From the NCBI GenBank assembly GCA_013331965.1, contig DUFL01000028.1:19955-33613 (forward strand): DNA of 13,659 nucleotides. The letters are read 5' to 3'. Every line of letters starts with the position of its first letter. Position 1 is the stretch's first letter. The DNA is from Candidatus Woesearchaeota archaeon (GTDB lineage: Archaea; Nanobdellota; Nanobdellia; Woesearchaeales; UBA10107). The notes under the pieces were generated by a model, which did not search any database, had not been told where the DNA came from, and saw only the letters and a list, made by a program, of their open reading frames with translations. The translations under genes were made by a program, and so were the position numbers. This document shows positions 6,973 to 13,621 of this stretch, one piece after another.

Positions 6973-7719
6973 CTATTTTCTCATCTTCACAAGATAACTT
7001 CCGCTCAAGAAGGTACTTAGCCAGTTTAATTCGTGTTTATAGAATATATTCCATACGATACTGCTTAAACCCTTGAAAATAACAACACTAGGAATTCCTA
7101 CTTTTATCTCAACAGGATAAAACTTTACGTCCTTAAATCCTGCTTCTAAAAGAATTTTCTTTAATTCTTTGATTGTTATTCCTCCGGTATGAAGTGCATC
7201 TCTCTCTTTTATTCCAAGCAATCGATACAGTCTTTGCATTAAAGTGTCAATTGACTGACTTATTATGACGCATTTCCCCCCATTTCTTAATGAACTGTAA
7301 ATTACTCTAAACAGCTTTTCTTTATTTGGAATATACTTTATCGCTCTGGAAGAGAATACAAAATCAAATTTTTCTCTTTGGTTTAAGTTAAGTACGTTTC
7401 CAGTGATGTACCTCATATTTTTACCATTTCCTATTTTTTGCTTTGCTTGTTTTATCATTTCTTCTGAGATGTCCAAGAGAACAAATCTCTTGCTTGAAGA
7501 GAGAAACATCTTAGTCCATGTCCCCGGACCAACTCCAAATTCAAAATAACTCTTGAATTCTATCCCTTTTGTGTGAAATCTCTGAGATGAATAATGCATA
7601 TCATATCCTAGTTTATTCTCTGGATTTTTGAACCAGCGATTGAATTCATAGTCTCCATGCTCTGCCTTCAACTGACGGTCATATTCTTTTTTTACATATA
7701 AAGTGGTTAGTTTTTTCAT
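6973..7719 (-). CDS. SAM-dependent class I methyltransferase
   Basis: 248 residues. Motif I of the Rossmann-fold methyltransferases is seen as E60 and GVGPG (62-66) in 'YFEFGVGPGTWT', followed by the acidic motif II 'VLLDISEEMI', an 'FVFSSRAIKYIP' strand in motif IV position, and 'LRNGGKCVIISQS'. The N-terminal ~55 residues (YDRQLKAEHGDYEFNRWF) are typical of methyltransferases found in polysaccharide clusters. The target could be a sugar, lipid or other small molecule; nothing in the sequence decides this. It is the last gene of the five-gene minus-strand operon, 5 nt after the P-loop kinase, with a GAAGAG purine stretch before its ATG. Its stop directly abuts that of the convergent AlkP-type gene. 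Confidence 0.8.
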   Translation of the reverse strand: MKKLTTLYVKKEYDRQLKAEHGDYEFNRWFKNPENKLGYDMHYSSQRFHTKGIEFKSYFEFGVGPGTWTKMFLSSSKRFVLLDISEEMIKQAKQKIGNGKNMRYITGNVLNLNQREKFDFVFSSRAIKYIPNKEKLFRVIYSSLRNGGKCVIISQSIDTLMQRLYRLLGIKERDALHTGGITIKELKKILLEAGFKDVKFYPVEIKVGIPSVVIFKGLSSIVWNIFYKHELNWLSTFLSGSYLVKMRK

Positions 7720-7724
7720 AAATA

Positions 7725-8363
7725 TTATCTCTTCTTGGTTAACATAAATCTCTTCTTCTTTAAAATTGTTTCGACAATATTCTCCATCTTTTTCAGAGGA
7801 ATGTCAGTTCTTATAGTTGTTGACTTAAAGAAATTCTGTGCATATTTGAATAAAATGGAGCATTCAATGAGAAATTCTTGGGAGAACACATGGTAACGTT
7901 CTCGCGTAAGCACACGCTTCATTGAAAGTTCAGTTTCAGACTTAAGATGAATATACTGCACAGACCGTTTTCTTGGAAATGTACTTAGAATTCTACAAAG
8001 AAACAATTTGTCTTCAATTAATGCTTTCCTGAATACGCTGTTTTGGCTTGGAGTTTGGATAAGACCGTGGTCTGAAATAAACACTCCGCTTTTTTCATGT
8101 CTAAATACAACAATAAACCTAACTAGCATTCCTTTTACGAACGCCATAAAATGCAAAGGACGATTTATAACTGCAATAAGAAACGAGATAGACGTTATCA
8201 TTTTCAATAAAACTAACACCATAAACTTACTGAACGCGAATATTGTTTTTAGAATAGTTAAAGGACTATAATTCTCTCTCGAATCTTTGTTTAGTATCTT
8301 GTTAAACTTCTCTGCAAAAGTTGTTTTTCCTGCTCCCGGCAAACCATAAAATTCAATATACAT
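7725..8363 (-). CDS. P-loop kinase-like protein of surface-polysaccharide clusters
   Basis: 212 residues. A clear Walker A, GLPGAGKTT (7-15), opens the protein. An SDHGL segment (Asp98-His99) sits where the dTMP-kinase fold has its DR or DE-G substrate-binding loop, and 'TRERYH' near residue 155 resembles a lid arginine cluster. The segment between about 48 and 90 is very hydrophobic (FMVLVLLKMI, FLIAVI) and may lie on the membrane. This belongs to the loose group of thymidylate-kinase-like P-loop proteins found in capsule and O-antigen loci, whose substrates are mostly unknown. It overlaps the upstream nucleotidyltransferase-like gene by 11 nt, with GAGG 8 nt before its ATG, so the two are likely made together. 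It shares little with the other kinase-like gene here beyond the P-loop. Confidence 0.65.
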   Translation of the reverse strand: MYIEFYGLPGAGKTTFAEKFNKILNKDSRENYSPLTILKTIFAFSKFMVLVLLKMITSISFLIAVINRPLHFMAFVKGMLVRFIVVFRHEKSGVFISDHGLIQTPSQNSVFRKALIEDKLFLCRILSTFPRKRSVQYIHLKSETELSMKRVLTRERYHVFSQEFLIECSILFKYAQNFFKSTTIRTDIPLKKMENIVETILKKKRFMLTKKR

Positions 8364-9183
8364 TTTTTGCCTCGGAAATATTGTTTATAATTTTCTTGAT
8401 ATCAGATGAGTTTTTGTCGTCCGTTCTTATTACGATATCGGAAACTAACCTCATAATTGGATTTTTTGATTTTTTAACGTTTAACTTTGAATCTTTGAGT
8501 ATTTTTATTAAACTTTCGCTGACTCCATTGGAAACAACCAAAATCCTTGCAGGTTTCAGCATTCTGCAAAATAAAAGACGTGGAATTAGGACACATTCTT
8601 TTATTATTCCTAATATTCCAAGTCTCTTTAATTTCAATAACCTTACAATCTTTCCTCTGACCAAATAGTCATAGTATTTTTCAACATCATAGTAAGTTAG
8701 GTATGAACCAAGAATTTTTTTAGCTTCATCTAAATAAGTTCTGAGTTCTTTTGCTCTTTTAATTCTCCAAGATTTAGGTGTTCTCCCTCTAAAGCTTGAC
8801 AAAAGAAGAATAGCAAGCTCGTATTTTGATGAAACATGCCATATATCTCCATTTCTTACTTTATCAGCAACGATATCTTCTGCTTTTAACCATGGAACTG
8901 CTGTCGCCAATGCTTTGTCAATATGAATATCAATCCTGAACGGCTTCAAACATTCAAATTTCCAAAAAATAAGATGAGTATTCGCTGAATTGAGTGCTGA
9001 TTCGTGCCATTTGTTTTTCCTTGCGATTTTCCTTATCCTCTCTCTGTCTTTTCCGTAAGCAATCAAGTCTATCTCATTATCATAACCGTGCCTCATCAAA
9101 TATTCATAGTCTTTGATTAAACACCAATTAATTCTGTGCCTATTTAATTCTTTCATAAAATCAAGATATTTTTCAACAATCAT
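8353..9183 (-). CDS. Nucleotidyltransferase-fold protein, function unknown
   Basis: 276 residues. The N-terminal half has the acidic pattern of the polymerase-beta-like nucleotidyltransferase superfamily: E37 and D39 in 'GYDNEIDLIAYG', with a third acidic residue D85 in FRIDIHID. Next comes 'VPWLKAEDIVADKVRN' and a helical segment 'YELAILLL' as in the uncharacterised nucleotidyltransferases of polysaccharide loci (NTP_transf_5 type). The usual G-S/G before the Asp pair is replaced by HGYDN, so activity is not certain. The C-terminal ~70 residues contain a separate Rossmann-like start, 'PARILVVSNGVSESL', possibly a reduced nucleotide- or sugar-binding domain. The start overlaps the flippase stop by 4 nt (ATGA), and the 3' end overlaps the P-loop kinase start. 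The gene order suggests it works with the two kinase-like proteins; I do not assign a substrate. Confidence 0.5.
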   Translation of the reverse strand: MIVEKYLDFMKELNRHRINWCLIKDYEYLMRHGYDNEIDLIAYGKDRERIRKIARKNKWHESALNSANTHLIFWKFECLKPFRIDIHIDKALATAVPWLKAEDIVADKVRNGDIWHVSSKYELAILLLSSFRGRTPKSWRIKRAKELRTYLDEAKKILGSYLTYYDVEKYYDYLVRGKIVRLLKLKRLGILGIIKECVLIPRLLFCRMLKPARILVVSNGVSESLIKILKDSKLNVKKSKNPIMRLVSDIVIRTDDKNSSDIKKIINNISEAKNVY

Positions 9184-10670
9184 TTTCTGATTTCACCAAT
9201 CATTTCTTTAATAGCTTTAATGTTTATTATTTTAAAGACAAATATTCCGAGTGAAAAATAAACTGTAAAGCTCACAAACATAATAAGTGCTGCTTCAAAA
9301 TACATATTTAAAATTAATATTTTCTTCAAAAAAACAACTAAAAACATAAAAACAAAAGAACAAAATAAAATTCTTAAGAGATGTGATTTACTGAGCTTAA
9401 ATCCTGGAACCTCTTTTGAAAATGCAGCGTAACTAGAAAACCAAAGCAGGAAAAAAGCAGAAGAAGTTGCAAAAACTGCACCCATGTATCCAAATTTTGG
9501 AACTAAAATAAGATTGAATACTATATTAAATATTCCAATTACATATAGTATTTTTGTTCTTGTCGCTATTTTTCCCATGCCCGAAAGTACATTAAGATTT
9601 ATATTGCTAAACATCAAAAAGAAAGTACCGAACGTCATTACCTGCAGTGCTGTGCTTGCCACGAGATATTTTGATGAAAAAAGAAGTTTTATTATAATTT
9701 CAGGATAAAAAAACAGAAGTAAAGCGAGTGGTGCTGCAAAAAACAGTCCTGCATTATATATCATCTGGAGGATGTTTCTGATTCCTTCTTTATTCTTTTC
9801 GAAGTATAATTTAGATATTGAGGGGAGCAAAATGAATAAAAAAGGAGAAACAAGAATCATCATTAATTGGGACGCCGGATATGCTATTTCATATAATGCG
9901 ACTTGCTCAGTTCCTTTGAAAAACAATAAAATTAATTCGTCAATTCTTGCAAATATAATCTGCACTCCAACGCCGAGCATCAAGGGAATTGAATAAGACA
10001 TTATATCTTTTACAACAGATTTTTCTTTTTTGATTGAAAATGAAAATATTTTCTTATATTTGAGATATAATTGAATAAAGTACAAAACGGCAAGCACAAG
10101 ATAGCTTAAAAGCCAAGCCAAAAACAAATTATCAATATGGAATATTTTTAATTTGAGAAACATTACGGAAGCTGCAACCATTATAAATAGCCTGATTGGA
10201 TCGTATAATGAGGCGAATATTGGATTCTGGAATCCTCTAAATATACTTACTAGAATTTCAACAACGCCTATTATAAAAAAAGTAATGGCCTGCAGACGAA
10301 TTAACGGAGCTGCACTTTCAAGATGAAAAAAATTAACTGCGATGCTTTTTGCAAATATAAAAAATAACAGTGAAAAAATAAAACTGAGGGGTAATTGTAT
10401 GCTAAAAACAAACCTTATCAAACCTCTCAGTTTATTCCAACTCTGCATAGCAACATATTTTGGTATGAAATGCACAAGACTTTCTGTCATTCCTAAGCTT
10501 CTAAACAAACTGAACAATGCAAAAAAACTTACAATAGCATAAAATAACCCATAATCACTTGAAGAAAGATTTCTTGCAAACAAGATTCTCATTCCATATC
10601 CCAGAAAGGCGCCAAATATGACAAATACAGATGTCCATGCCACATCTTTGAATAATTTGCTCAACCTCAT
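9180..10670 (-). CDS. Polysaccharide flippase, Wzx/MOP superfamily
   Basis: 496 residues with roughly a dozen to fourteen hydrophobic membrane helices spread over the whole length, the standard size and pattern of Wzx-type exporters. The N-terminus 'VAWTSVFVIFGAFLGYGMR', then 'FARNLSSSDYGLFYAIVSF', is the hallmark opening of the MATE/MOP oligosaccharide flippases. Such proteins turn lipid-linked oligosaccharides from the cytoplasmic to the outer face of the membrane. GGAG at 10679-10682 lies 8 nt before the ATG, and the start overlaps the kinase-like stop by 4 nt. Its presence is the strongest sign that the neighbouring genes assemble a cell-surface or secreted glycan. The phosphonate genes may supply a decoration of this glycan. 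Confidence 0.9.
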   Translation of the reverse strand: MRLSKLFKDVAWTSVFVIFGAFLGYGMRILFARNLSSSDYGLFYAIVSFFALFSLFRSLGMTESLVHFIPKYVAMQSWNKLRGLIRFVFSIQLPLSFIFSLLFFIFAKSIAVNFFHLESAAPLIRLQAITFFIIGVVEILVSIFRGFQNPIFASLYDPIRLFIMVAASVMFLKLKIFHIDNLFLAWLLSYLVLAVLYFIQLYLKYKKIFSFSIKKEKSVVKDIMSYSIPLMLGVGVQIIFARIDELILLFFKGTEQVALYEIAYPASQLMMILVSPFLFILLPSISKLYFEKNKEGIRNILQMIYNAGLFFAAPLALLLFFYPEIIIKLLFSSKYLVASTALQVMTFGTFFLMFSNINLNVLSGMGKIATRTKILYVIGIFNIVFNLILVPKFGYMGAVFATSSAFFLLWFSSYAAFSKEVPGFKLSKSHLLRILFCSFVFMFLVVFLKKILILNMYFEAALIMFVSFTVYFSLGIFVFKIINIKAIKEMIGEIRK

Positions 10671-11269
10671 CGGATTATCTCCAATATTTTATTTGCTGAT
10701 CTGCTGAGACTGTCATTTTTTATTTTTGTAGCATTTATTTCTGAGAGTAATTGCTTGAAGATTTTTTCTTGTCTTTTCAAATCTTCAATAGAATGATCAG
10801 GTTTTCGCTTGTGAAGAATTTTTATTGTATTATAGATATAAAACAGTTCGTTCGGTTTTGGAAAAAAAGAATAAAGAAATCTCTTTAACCAATCTGGAAC
10901 TTTATTAACCAGAAGAAGATCAGTTGAATAACGATCGGTAAGAACAAAATCATTTTTAAATTTTGCTGGAAGAATTATAAAAAGATAACGCAGAAACATA
11001 TCAAAAGCAAAAATTGGTGCTGCAAGGGTATGAATTACGCTTAACTTCTCGAATTTTCTACCATTTATTGGAACATTGGACTCGCTACCGCCGGATTTTC
11101 TATAAATTTTGCCAAGAATCTGAATCGGAAGCACATTACTCCTTCCTCTTCCGGCATAAACAATCTGAACCGAATAATTCTTTTTTTCAATCTCTTTTTT
11201 AAGCAAATTGACTAAAGAGGTCTTGCCTGCACCATCAATGCCAATGAAGGATATTAGCTTGCCTGTCAT
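10667..11269 (-). CDS. Thymidylate-kinase-like P-loop kinase
   Basis: 200 residues, typical dTMP kinase size. Walker A is FIGIDGAGKTS with Lys16, and Asp112-Arg113-Tyr114 in 'LTDRYSTD' matches the DR(Y/S) substrate-binding motif of dTMP kinases. 'YAGRGRSN' takes the place of the usual first substrate loop. A hydrophobic stretch at about 90-105 (MFLRYLFIILP) is unusual for a housekeeping Tmk, and the lid lacks a clear second arginine pattern. It is the first gene of a polysaccharide-type operon, with a promoter 27 nt upstream. I therefore think it phosphorylates some glycan-related or lipid-related substrate rather than dTMP, but true dTMP kinase activity is not excluded. Confidence 0.7.
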   Translation of the reverse strand: MTGKLISFIGIDGAGKTSLVNLLKKEIEKKNYSVQIVYAGRGRSNVLPIQILGKIYRKSGGSESNVPINGRKFEKLSVIHTLAAPIFAFDMFLRYLFIILPAKFKNDFVLTDRYSTDLLLVNKVPDWLKRFLYSFFPKPNELFYIYNTIKILHKRKPDHSIEDLKRQEKIFKQLLSEINATKIKNDSLSRSANKILEIIR

Positions 11270-11290
11270 TGGTAATATTGGCTAGTACGC

Positions 11291-11302
11291 CTTTTAAAAA
11301 GG
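11291..11302 (-). promoter_or_regulatory. TATA box of the five-gene glycan operon
   Basis: On the minus strand this reads CCTTTTTAAAAG, centred about 27 nt upstream of ATG 11269. The mRNA is predicted leaderless. This promoter drives the kinase-like, flippase, nucleotidyltransferase-like, second kinase-like and methyltransferase genes, which overlap or lie at most 5 nt apart. Confidence 0.6.
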
Positions 11303-11332
11303 TTATCTAACAAAGCTATAGAATAAACATCT

Positions 11333-11512
11333 GCATTACCGGCTCTGTCCCAAATCTTACGATTTGTCGTTAGCACCGACTCACGATGTAATTCTAACTT
11401 ATCACAAACCGCTGAAGCCCCGTAGGGGGCGACCCCCTCAGCTTTGTTTATTATGATTTATCCATCGCTCGTAATTGGTGTTAACGACTTTCGGGACAGA
11501 GCCGGCATTACC
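11333..11512. repeat. Target-site duplication flanking the MITE-like element
   Basis: GCATTACC at 11333-11340 is repeated in direct orientation at 11505-11512. The last C of the left copy can equally be counted as the first base of the inverted repeat, so the duplication is 7 or 8 bp. Confidence 0.7.
11340..11504. mobile_element. MITE-like non-autonomous element, 165 bp
   Basis: Perfect 12-bp terminal inverted repeats, CGGCTCTGTCCC at 11340-11351 and GGGACAGAGCCG at 11493-11504, are bounded by a 7-8 bp direct repeat. Subterminal complementarity continues: GTCGTTAGCACC (11366-11377) against GGTGTTAACGAC (11477-11488). At the centre GCTGA (11411-11415) faces TCAGC (11438-11442) around a GC-rich core in which AGGGGG can pair with CCCCCT. 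The whole element can thus fold into one long imperfect hairpin. It has no convincing open reading frame, so any transposase must act in trans. The ends and duplication length recall IS families that make 7-8 bp duplications, such as IS6 or IS1595, but I do not assign a family. It has inserted just 7 bp upstream of the 5S TATA box, in the gap between the glycan operon promoter and the 5S promoter. Confidence 0.75.
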
Positions 11513-11518
11513 AAAACC

Positions 11519-11526
11519 TTTATAAA
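11519..11526 (+). promoter_or_regulatory. TATA box of the 5S rRNA gene
   Basis: TTTATAAA preceded by an A/C-rich BRE-like AAAACC stretch is centred about 25 nt upstream of the predicted 5S 5' end at 11547. This indicates that the 5S gene has its own promoter and is not part of a 16S-23S unit in this window. Confidence 0.7.
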
Positions 11527-11546
11527 CCACCCCAGAATCTTAAATC

Positions 11547-11661
11547 GTGGACGGTCATAGGAGCCTGGTTCACCGGATCCCATTTCGAACTCCGCAGTTA
11601 AGAAGGCTTCCGTTCTGCCCGGTACTGTACTTATGTACGGGAAGAGCAGAAAGCTGTCCAC
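11547..11661 (+). rRNA. rrf: 5S ribosomal RNA
   Basis: About 115 nt. The ends pair as helix I: GTGGACGGT (11547-11555) with GCTGTCCAC (11653-11661), including G-T pairs. The conserved loop region reads CCCATTTCGAACTC then GCAGTTAAG, the universal 5S core, and the later CCGGTACTGTAC...GTACGGGAAG arm matches the archaeal type. It is a free-standing gene: no 16S, 23S or tRNA lies within the window. It has a TATA box 25 nt upstream and a T-rich tract immediately after the 3' end. The gene is convergent with the FAD oxidoreductase gene, ending 3 nt from that gene's stop codon. Confidence 0.95.
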
Positions 11662-11662
11662 A

Positions 11663-11680
11663 TTTTATTTTATTCTTTTT
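11663..11680 (+). terminator. T-rich terminator of the 5S gene
   Basis: TTTTATTTTATTCTTTTT begins 2 nt after the 5S 3' end. Archaeal RNA polymerase stops at such T tracts without needing a hairpin. The tract overlaps the last codons of the convergent FAD oxidoreductase gene, whose Lys/Arg/Ile-rich C-terminus is encoded by the opposite strand. Confidence 0.55.
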
Positions 11681-12840
11681 GTGATTTCATCAACAATATA
11701 CTCCGCAAAAGCCAAAGAACATGTCATTCCGGGAGATACTGCATTTAATACATGCGTAGAATTATCTTTATGTTCTACTAAAATATCATCAAGCATTTTA
11801 CCATCTGTAGAAACAACTTGAGCTCTTATTCCAGCTTTATGCGGAACAATATCTTTATCCAAAATTGGTGATTTCAATAAATAATTAATCTCTCTCATAA
11901 ATGCTTTTTTAGATATAGATAGTTTTGCGTTATGTGCTGCCAATTTCATGAATTTTTTGCTTAAAATTAATCTCCAAAAGTTTTGTGTTGAAAGCATGTC
12001 AATCGTTTCTCTTACAACAACCTGTTTATTGTAAGCTTCCCTTCCGAATGCCAAAGATGCAGATGGACCAGCTAATAATTTTCCACCAATAGATCTTGTA
12101 AAATGAATCCCCAAGAATGGAAAATTCAAATCTGGAGCTGCATATACCATTGTCCTGATTGACAAATTATTAACTTCCTGGTATTCTCCTCTGAAAGGAA
12201 TAATTGAGTATCTTTCTCCGGTGTTCATCATATGCGCAATTTTATCTGCATAAAGTCCTGCGCAATTTATGATATAATCTGCATAGAATTTGTTATTTTG
12301 CGTTATAATCTCATTTTTTTCTATCGCTATGACTTTTTCTCCTAATTTATATTTCGCTCCAAGAGATTTAGCTTCGTCTGCTAAAGTTTCTACTAATTTT
12401 TGACTGTCGACAACAGCTCCAGTCGGTGAAAAAATAGCAAGGGATGCCTTTACAGCCGGCTCTTTTTCTGCCAATTTACTTTTGTTTATTATTTCAAGAT
12501 TTGGAACACCAATCTGTCTTCCCATCCCCAACAAAGTATACAGAACAAATTCTTCTTGTTTATTTCTAGCAGTAACGATAGTTCCACATTCTTTAAATGG
12601 TATATTTTTTTCTTTACAATATTTTCTCAATTCACGGCTGCCTTTTAAACAAAAGTCTGCTTTTAGTGAACCTGGAAACTGATTTATTCCGGAATGGATA
12701 ACCCCACTATTTCTTCCGCTAGCATGCATTGCAGTACTTTCCTCTTTTTCAAGAACAACAATTTCAGACAAGTCTCTTAGTCTTATTTCCCTCGCAACAG
12801 CACTGCCGATTACACCGCCTCCAATAATATAAGTTTGCAT
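11665..12840 (-). CDS. lhgO: L-2-hydroxyglutarate oxidase-like FAD-dependent oxidoreductase
   Basis: 391 residues, the usual length for LhgO. The N-terminal dinucleotide-binding motif is GGGVIG (7-12), with the acidic end of the second strand at 'VVLEKE'. The block 'SGRNSGVIHSGI' (41-52) is characteristic of the LhgO/YgaF group, as are PGSLKADFCLKG, 'CGTIVTA', a EPAV segment and 'SPTGAVVDSQKLV' in substrate-domain positions. The enzyme oxidises L-2-hydroxyglutarate to 2-oxoglutarate, disposing of a by-product of promiscuous dehydrogenases. It has its own leaderless-type promoter and shows no operon link to the glycan genes. A related FAD enzyme acting on another 2-hydroxyacid or on glycerol 3-phosphate is possible, since this DAO fold is widely reused. 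Confidence 0.8.
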   Translation of the reverse strand: MQTYIIGGGVIGSAVAREIRLRDLSEIVVLEKEESTAMHASGRNSGVIHSGINQFPGSLKADFCLKGSRELRKYCKEKNIPFKECGTIVTARNKQEEFVLYTLLGMGRQIGVPNLEIINKSKLAEKEPAVKASLAIFSPTGAVVDSQKLVETLADEAKSLGAKYKLGEKVIAIEKNEIITQNNKFYADYIINCAGLYADKIAHMMNTGERYSIIPFRGEYQEVNNLSIRTMVYAAPDLNFPFLGIHFTRSIGGKLLAGPSASLAFGREAYNKQVVVRETIDMLSTQNFWRLILSKKFMKLAAHNAKLSISKKAFMREINYLLKSPILDKDIVPHKAGIRAQVVSTDGKMLDDILVEHKDNSTHVLNAVSPGMTCSLAFAEYIVDEITKRIK

Positions 12841-12861
12841 GCGATAAATTTAATCATCTAA

Positions 12862-12871
12862 TATTTAAATA
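12862..12871 (-). promoter_or_regulatory. TATA box of the FAD oxidoreductase gene
   Basis: The minus strand reads TATTTAAATA, centred 26 nt upstream of ATG 12840. It is one of the best-formed boxes in the window and predicts a leaderless transcript. Confidence 0.65.
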
Positions 12872-12886
12872 TAATGTTACGAATAC

Positions 12887-13480
12887 CTAAATCTTTCTTA
12901 GAATGAAAATAAGATTTTGCCCGAAAAATAAATTTTTAATAGGCAAATTTATATGTATTAACGGTACAACTGACCTATTGAACTGAATTCCCTCTAATTT
13001 GAACAATTCGCTGATGAGCTTTGCCAGCTGCCCGGTAAATATCGGAGAAATGTGATCGGGATGAGGGTCCATCATAGGCAACTCCCCAGTAAATAAGAAA
13101 TATAATCGACTGAACCAATTTTGATTATTAGGGGTTGACAGAATCAAAATTCCATTTTTTTCAAGAAGATTATATACGTCAACTAACAATTTCTTAGGAT
13201 TTTCTACATGCTCTATTACTTCTGTACAGGTAATTAAATCGTATTTTCCTGGAACTATGAACTTTTTGTTTAAATCTATTTTTAAACAAGTCACATTTGG
13301 AACCTTGAATTGCTCAGTATCCATATCACTTGCTGTAACATTAAGTCCAGCATCATATAATTGTTTAATAAGCCCTCCTTTGCCAGATCCCAAATCAAGA
13401 ATTTTTTTTGGCTTATAACGCAAGGCGATTTTGACTACAGTCTCATATGTATTTTTGGAAGCTCGTTTCAAATCAACCAT
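12887..13480 (-). CDS. SAM-dependent class I methyltransferase (UbiG-like)
   Basis: 197 residues. Motif I is ILDLGSGKGG (27-36), motif II 'VTASDMD', then 'YDLITCTEVIEHVENP' in motif IV position and 'LLEKNGILILSTPN' as the following strand. The 'STPNNQNWFSRLYFLFTGE' and DHISP segments are common in methyltransferases acting on lipids or glycans in surface-polysaccharide regions. The protein is short for the family, ending soon after the methyltransferase core. It has its own promoter and stops 47 nt before the next minus-strand gene, so it may be its own unit. The substrate is unknown. Confidence 0.8.
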   Translation of the reverse strand: MVDLKRASKNTYETVVKIALRYKPKKILDLGSGKGGLIKQLYDAGLNVTASDMDTEQFKVPNVTCLKIDLNKKFIVPGKYDLITCTEVIEHVENPKKLLVDVYNLLEKNGILILSTPNNQNWFSRLYFLFTGELPMMDPHPDHISPIFTGQLAKLISELFKLEGIQFNRSVVPLIHINLPIKNLFFGQNLIFILRKI

Positions 13481-13500
13481 ATATTTTGAGATTTATTTGC

Positions 13501-13510
13501 TATTTATAAA
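13501..13510 (-). promoter_or_regulatory. TATA box of the UbiG-like methyltransferase gene
   Basis: The minus-strand sequence TTTATAAATA is centred about 25 nt upstream of ATG 13480, again the leaderless spacing. Confidence 0.65.
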
Positions 13511-13594
13511 GCTTAAGATATTAAGGGTTATTTCCCAAAACTCAAATAATCAAACATTGAGATTAAGGTAAGTAAGCAAAGTAATTGGAAAAGG

Positions 13595-13604
13595 TATATA
13601 AATA
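13595..13604 (+). promoter_or_regulatory. Strong plus-strand TATA box near the window end
   Basis: TATATAAATA preceded by GGAAAAGG (BRE-like) predicts transcription from about 13625. The stretch between it and the minus-strand methyltransferase promoter (13511-13594) shows no gene. Confidence 0.6.
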
Positions 13605-13621
13605 TAGGTCTCTTTTTTCTT

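Noticed and set aside
8321..8668. Plus-strand frame of 115 codons across two minus-strand genes
   Set aside because: It shadows the nucleotidyltransferase-like and kinase-like genes, which have motifs and operon overlaps.
11340..11504. Structured non-coding RNA or riboswitch instead of a mobile element
   Set aside because: The exact terminal inverted repeats bounded by a direct duplication are the signature of transposition, and no promoter inside the element is evident.
11458..11661. Open frame of 67 codons on the minus strand across the MITE end and 5S gene
   Set aside because: It lies antisense to the 5S rRNA and across the inverted repeat and target duplication, and the translated sequence has no recognisable domain.
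11633..11821. Open frame on the plus strand starting inside the 5S gene
   Set aside because: It begins within the rRNA and runs antisense to the well-supported FAD oxidoreductase gene.
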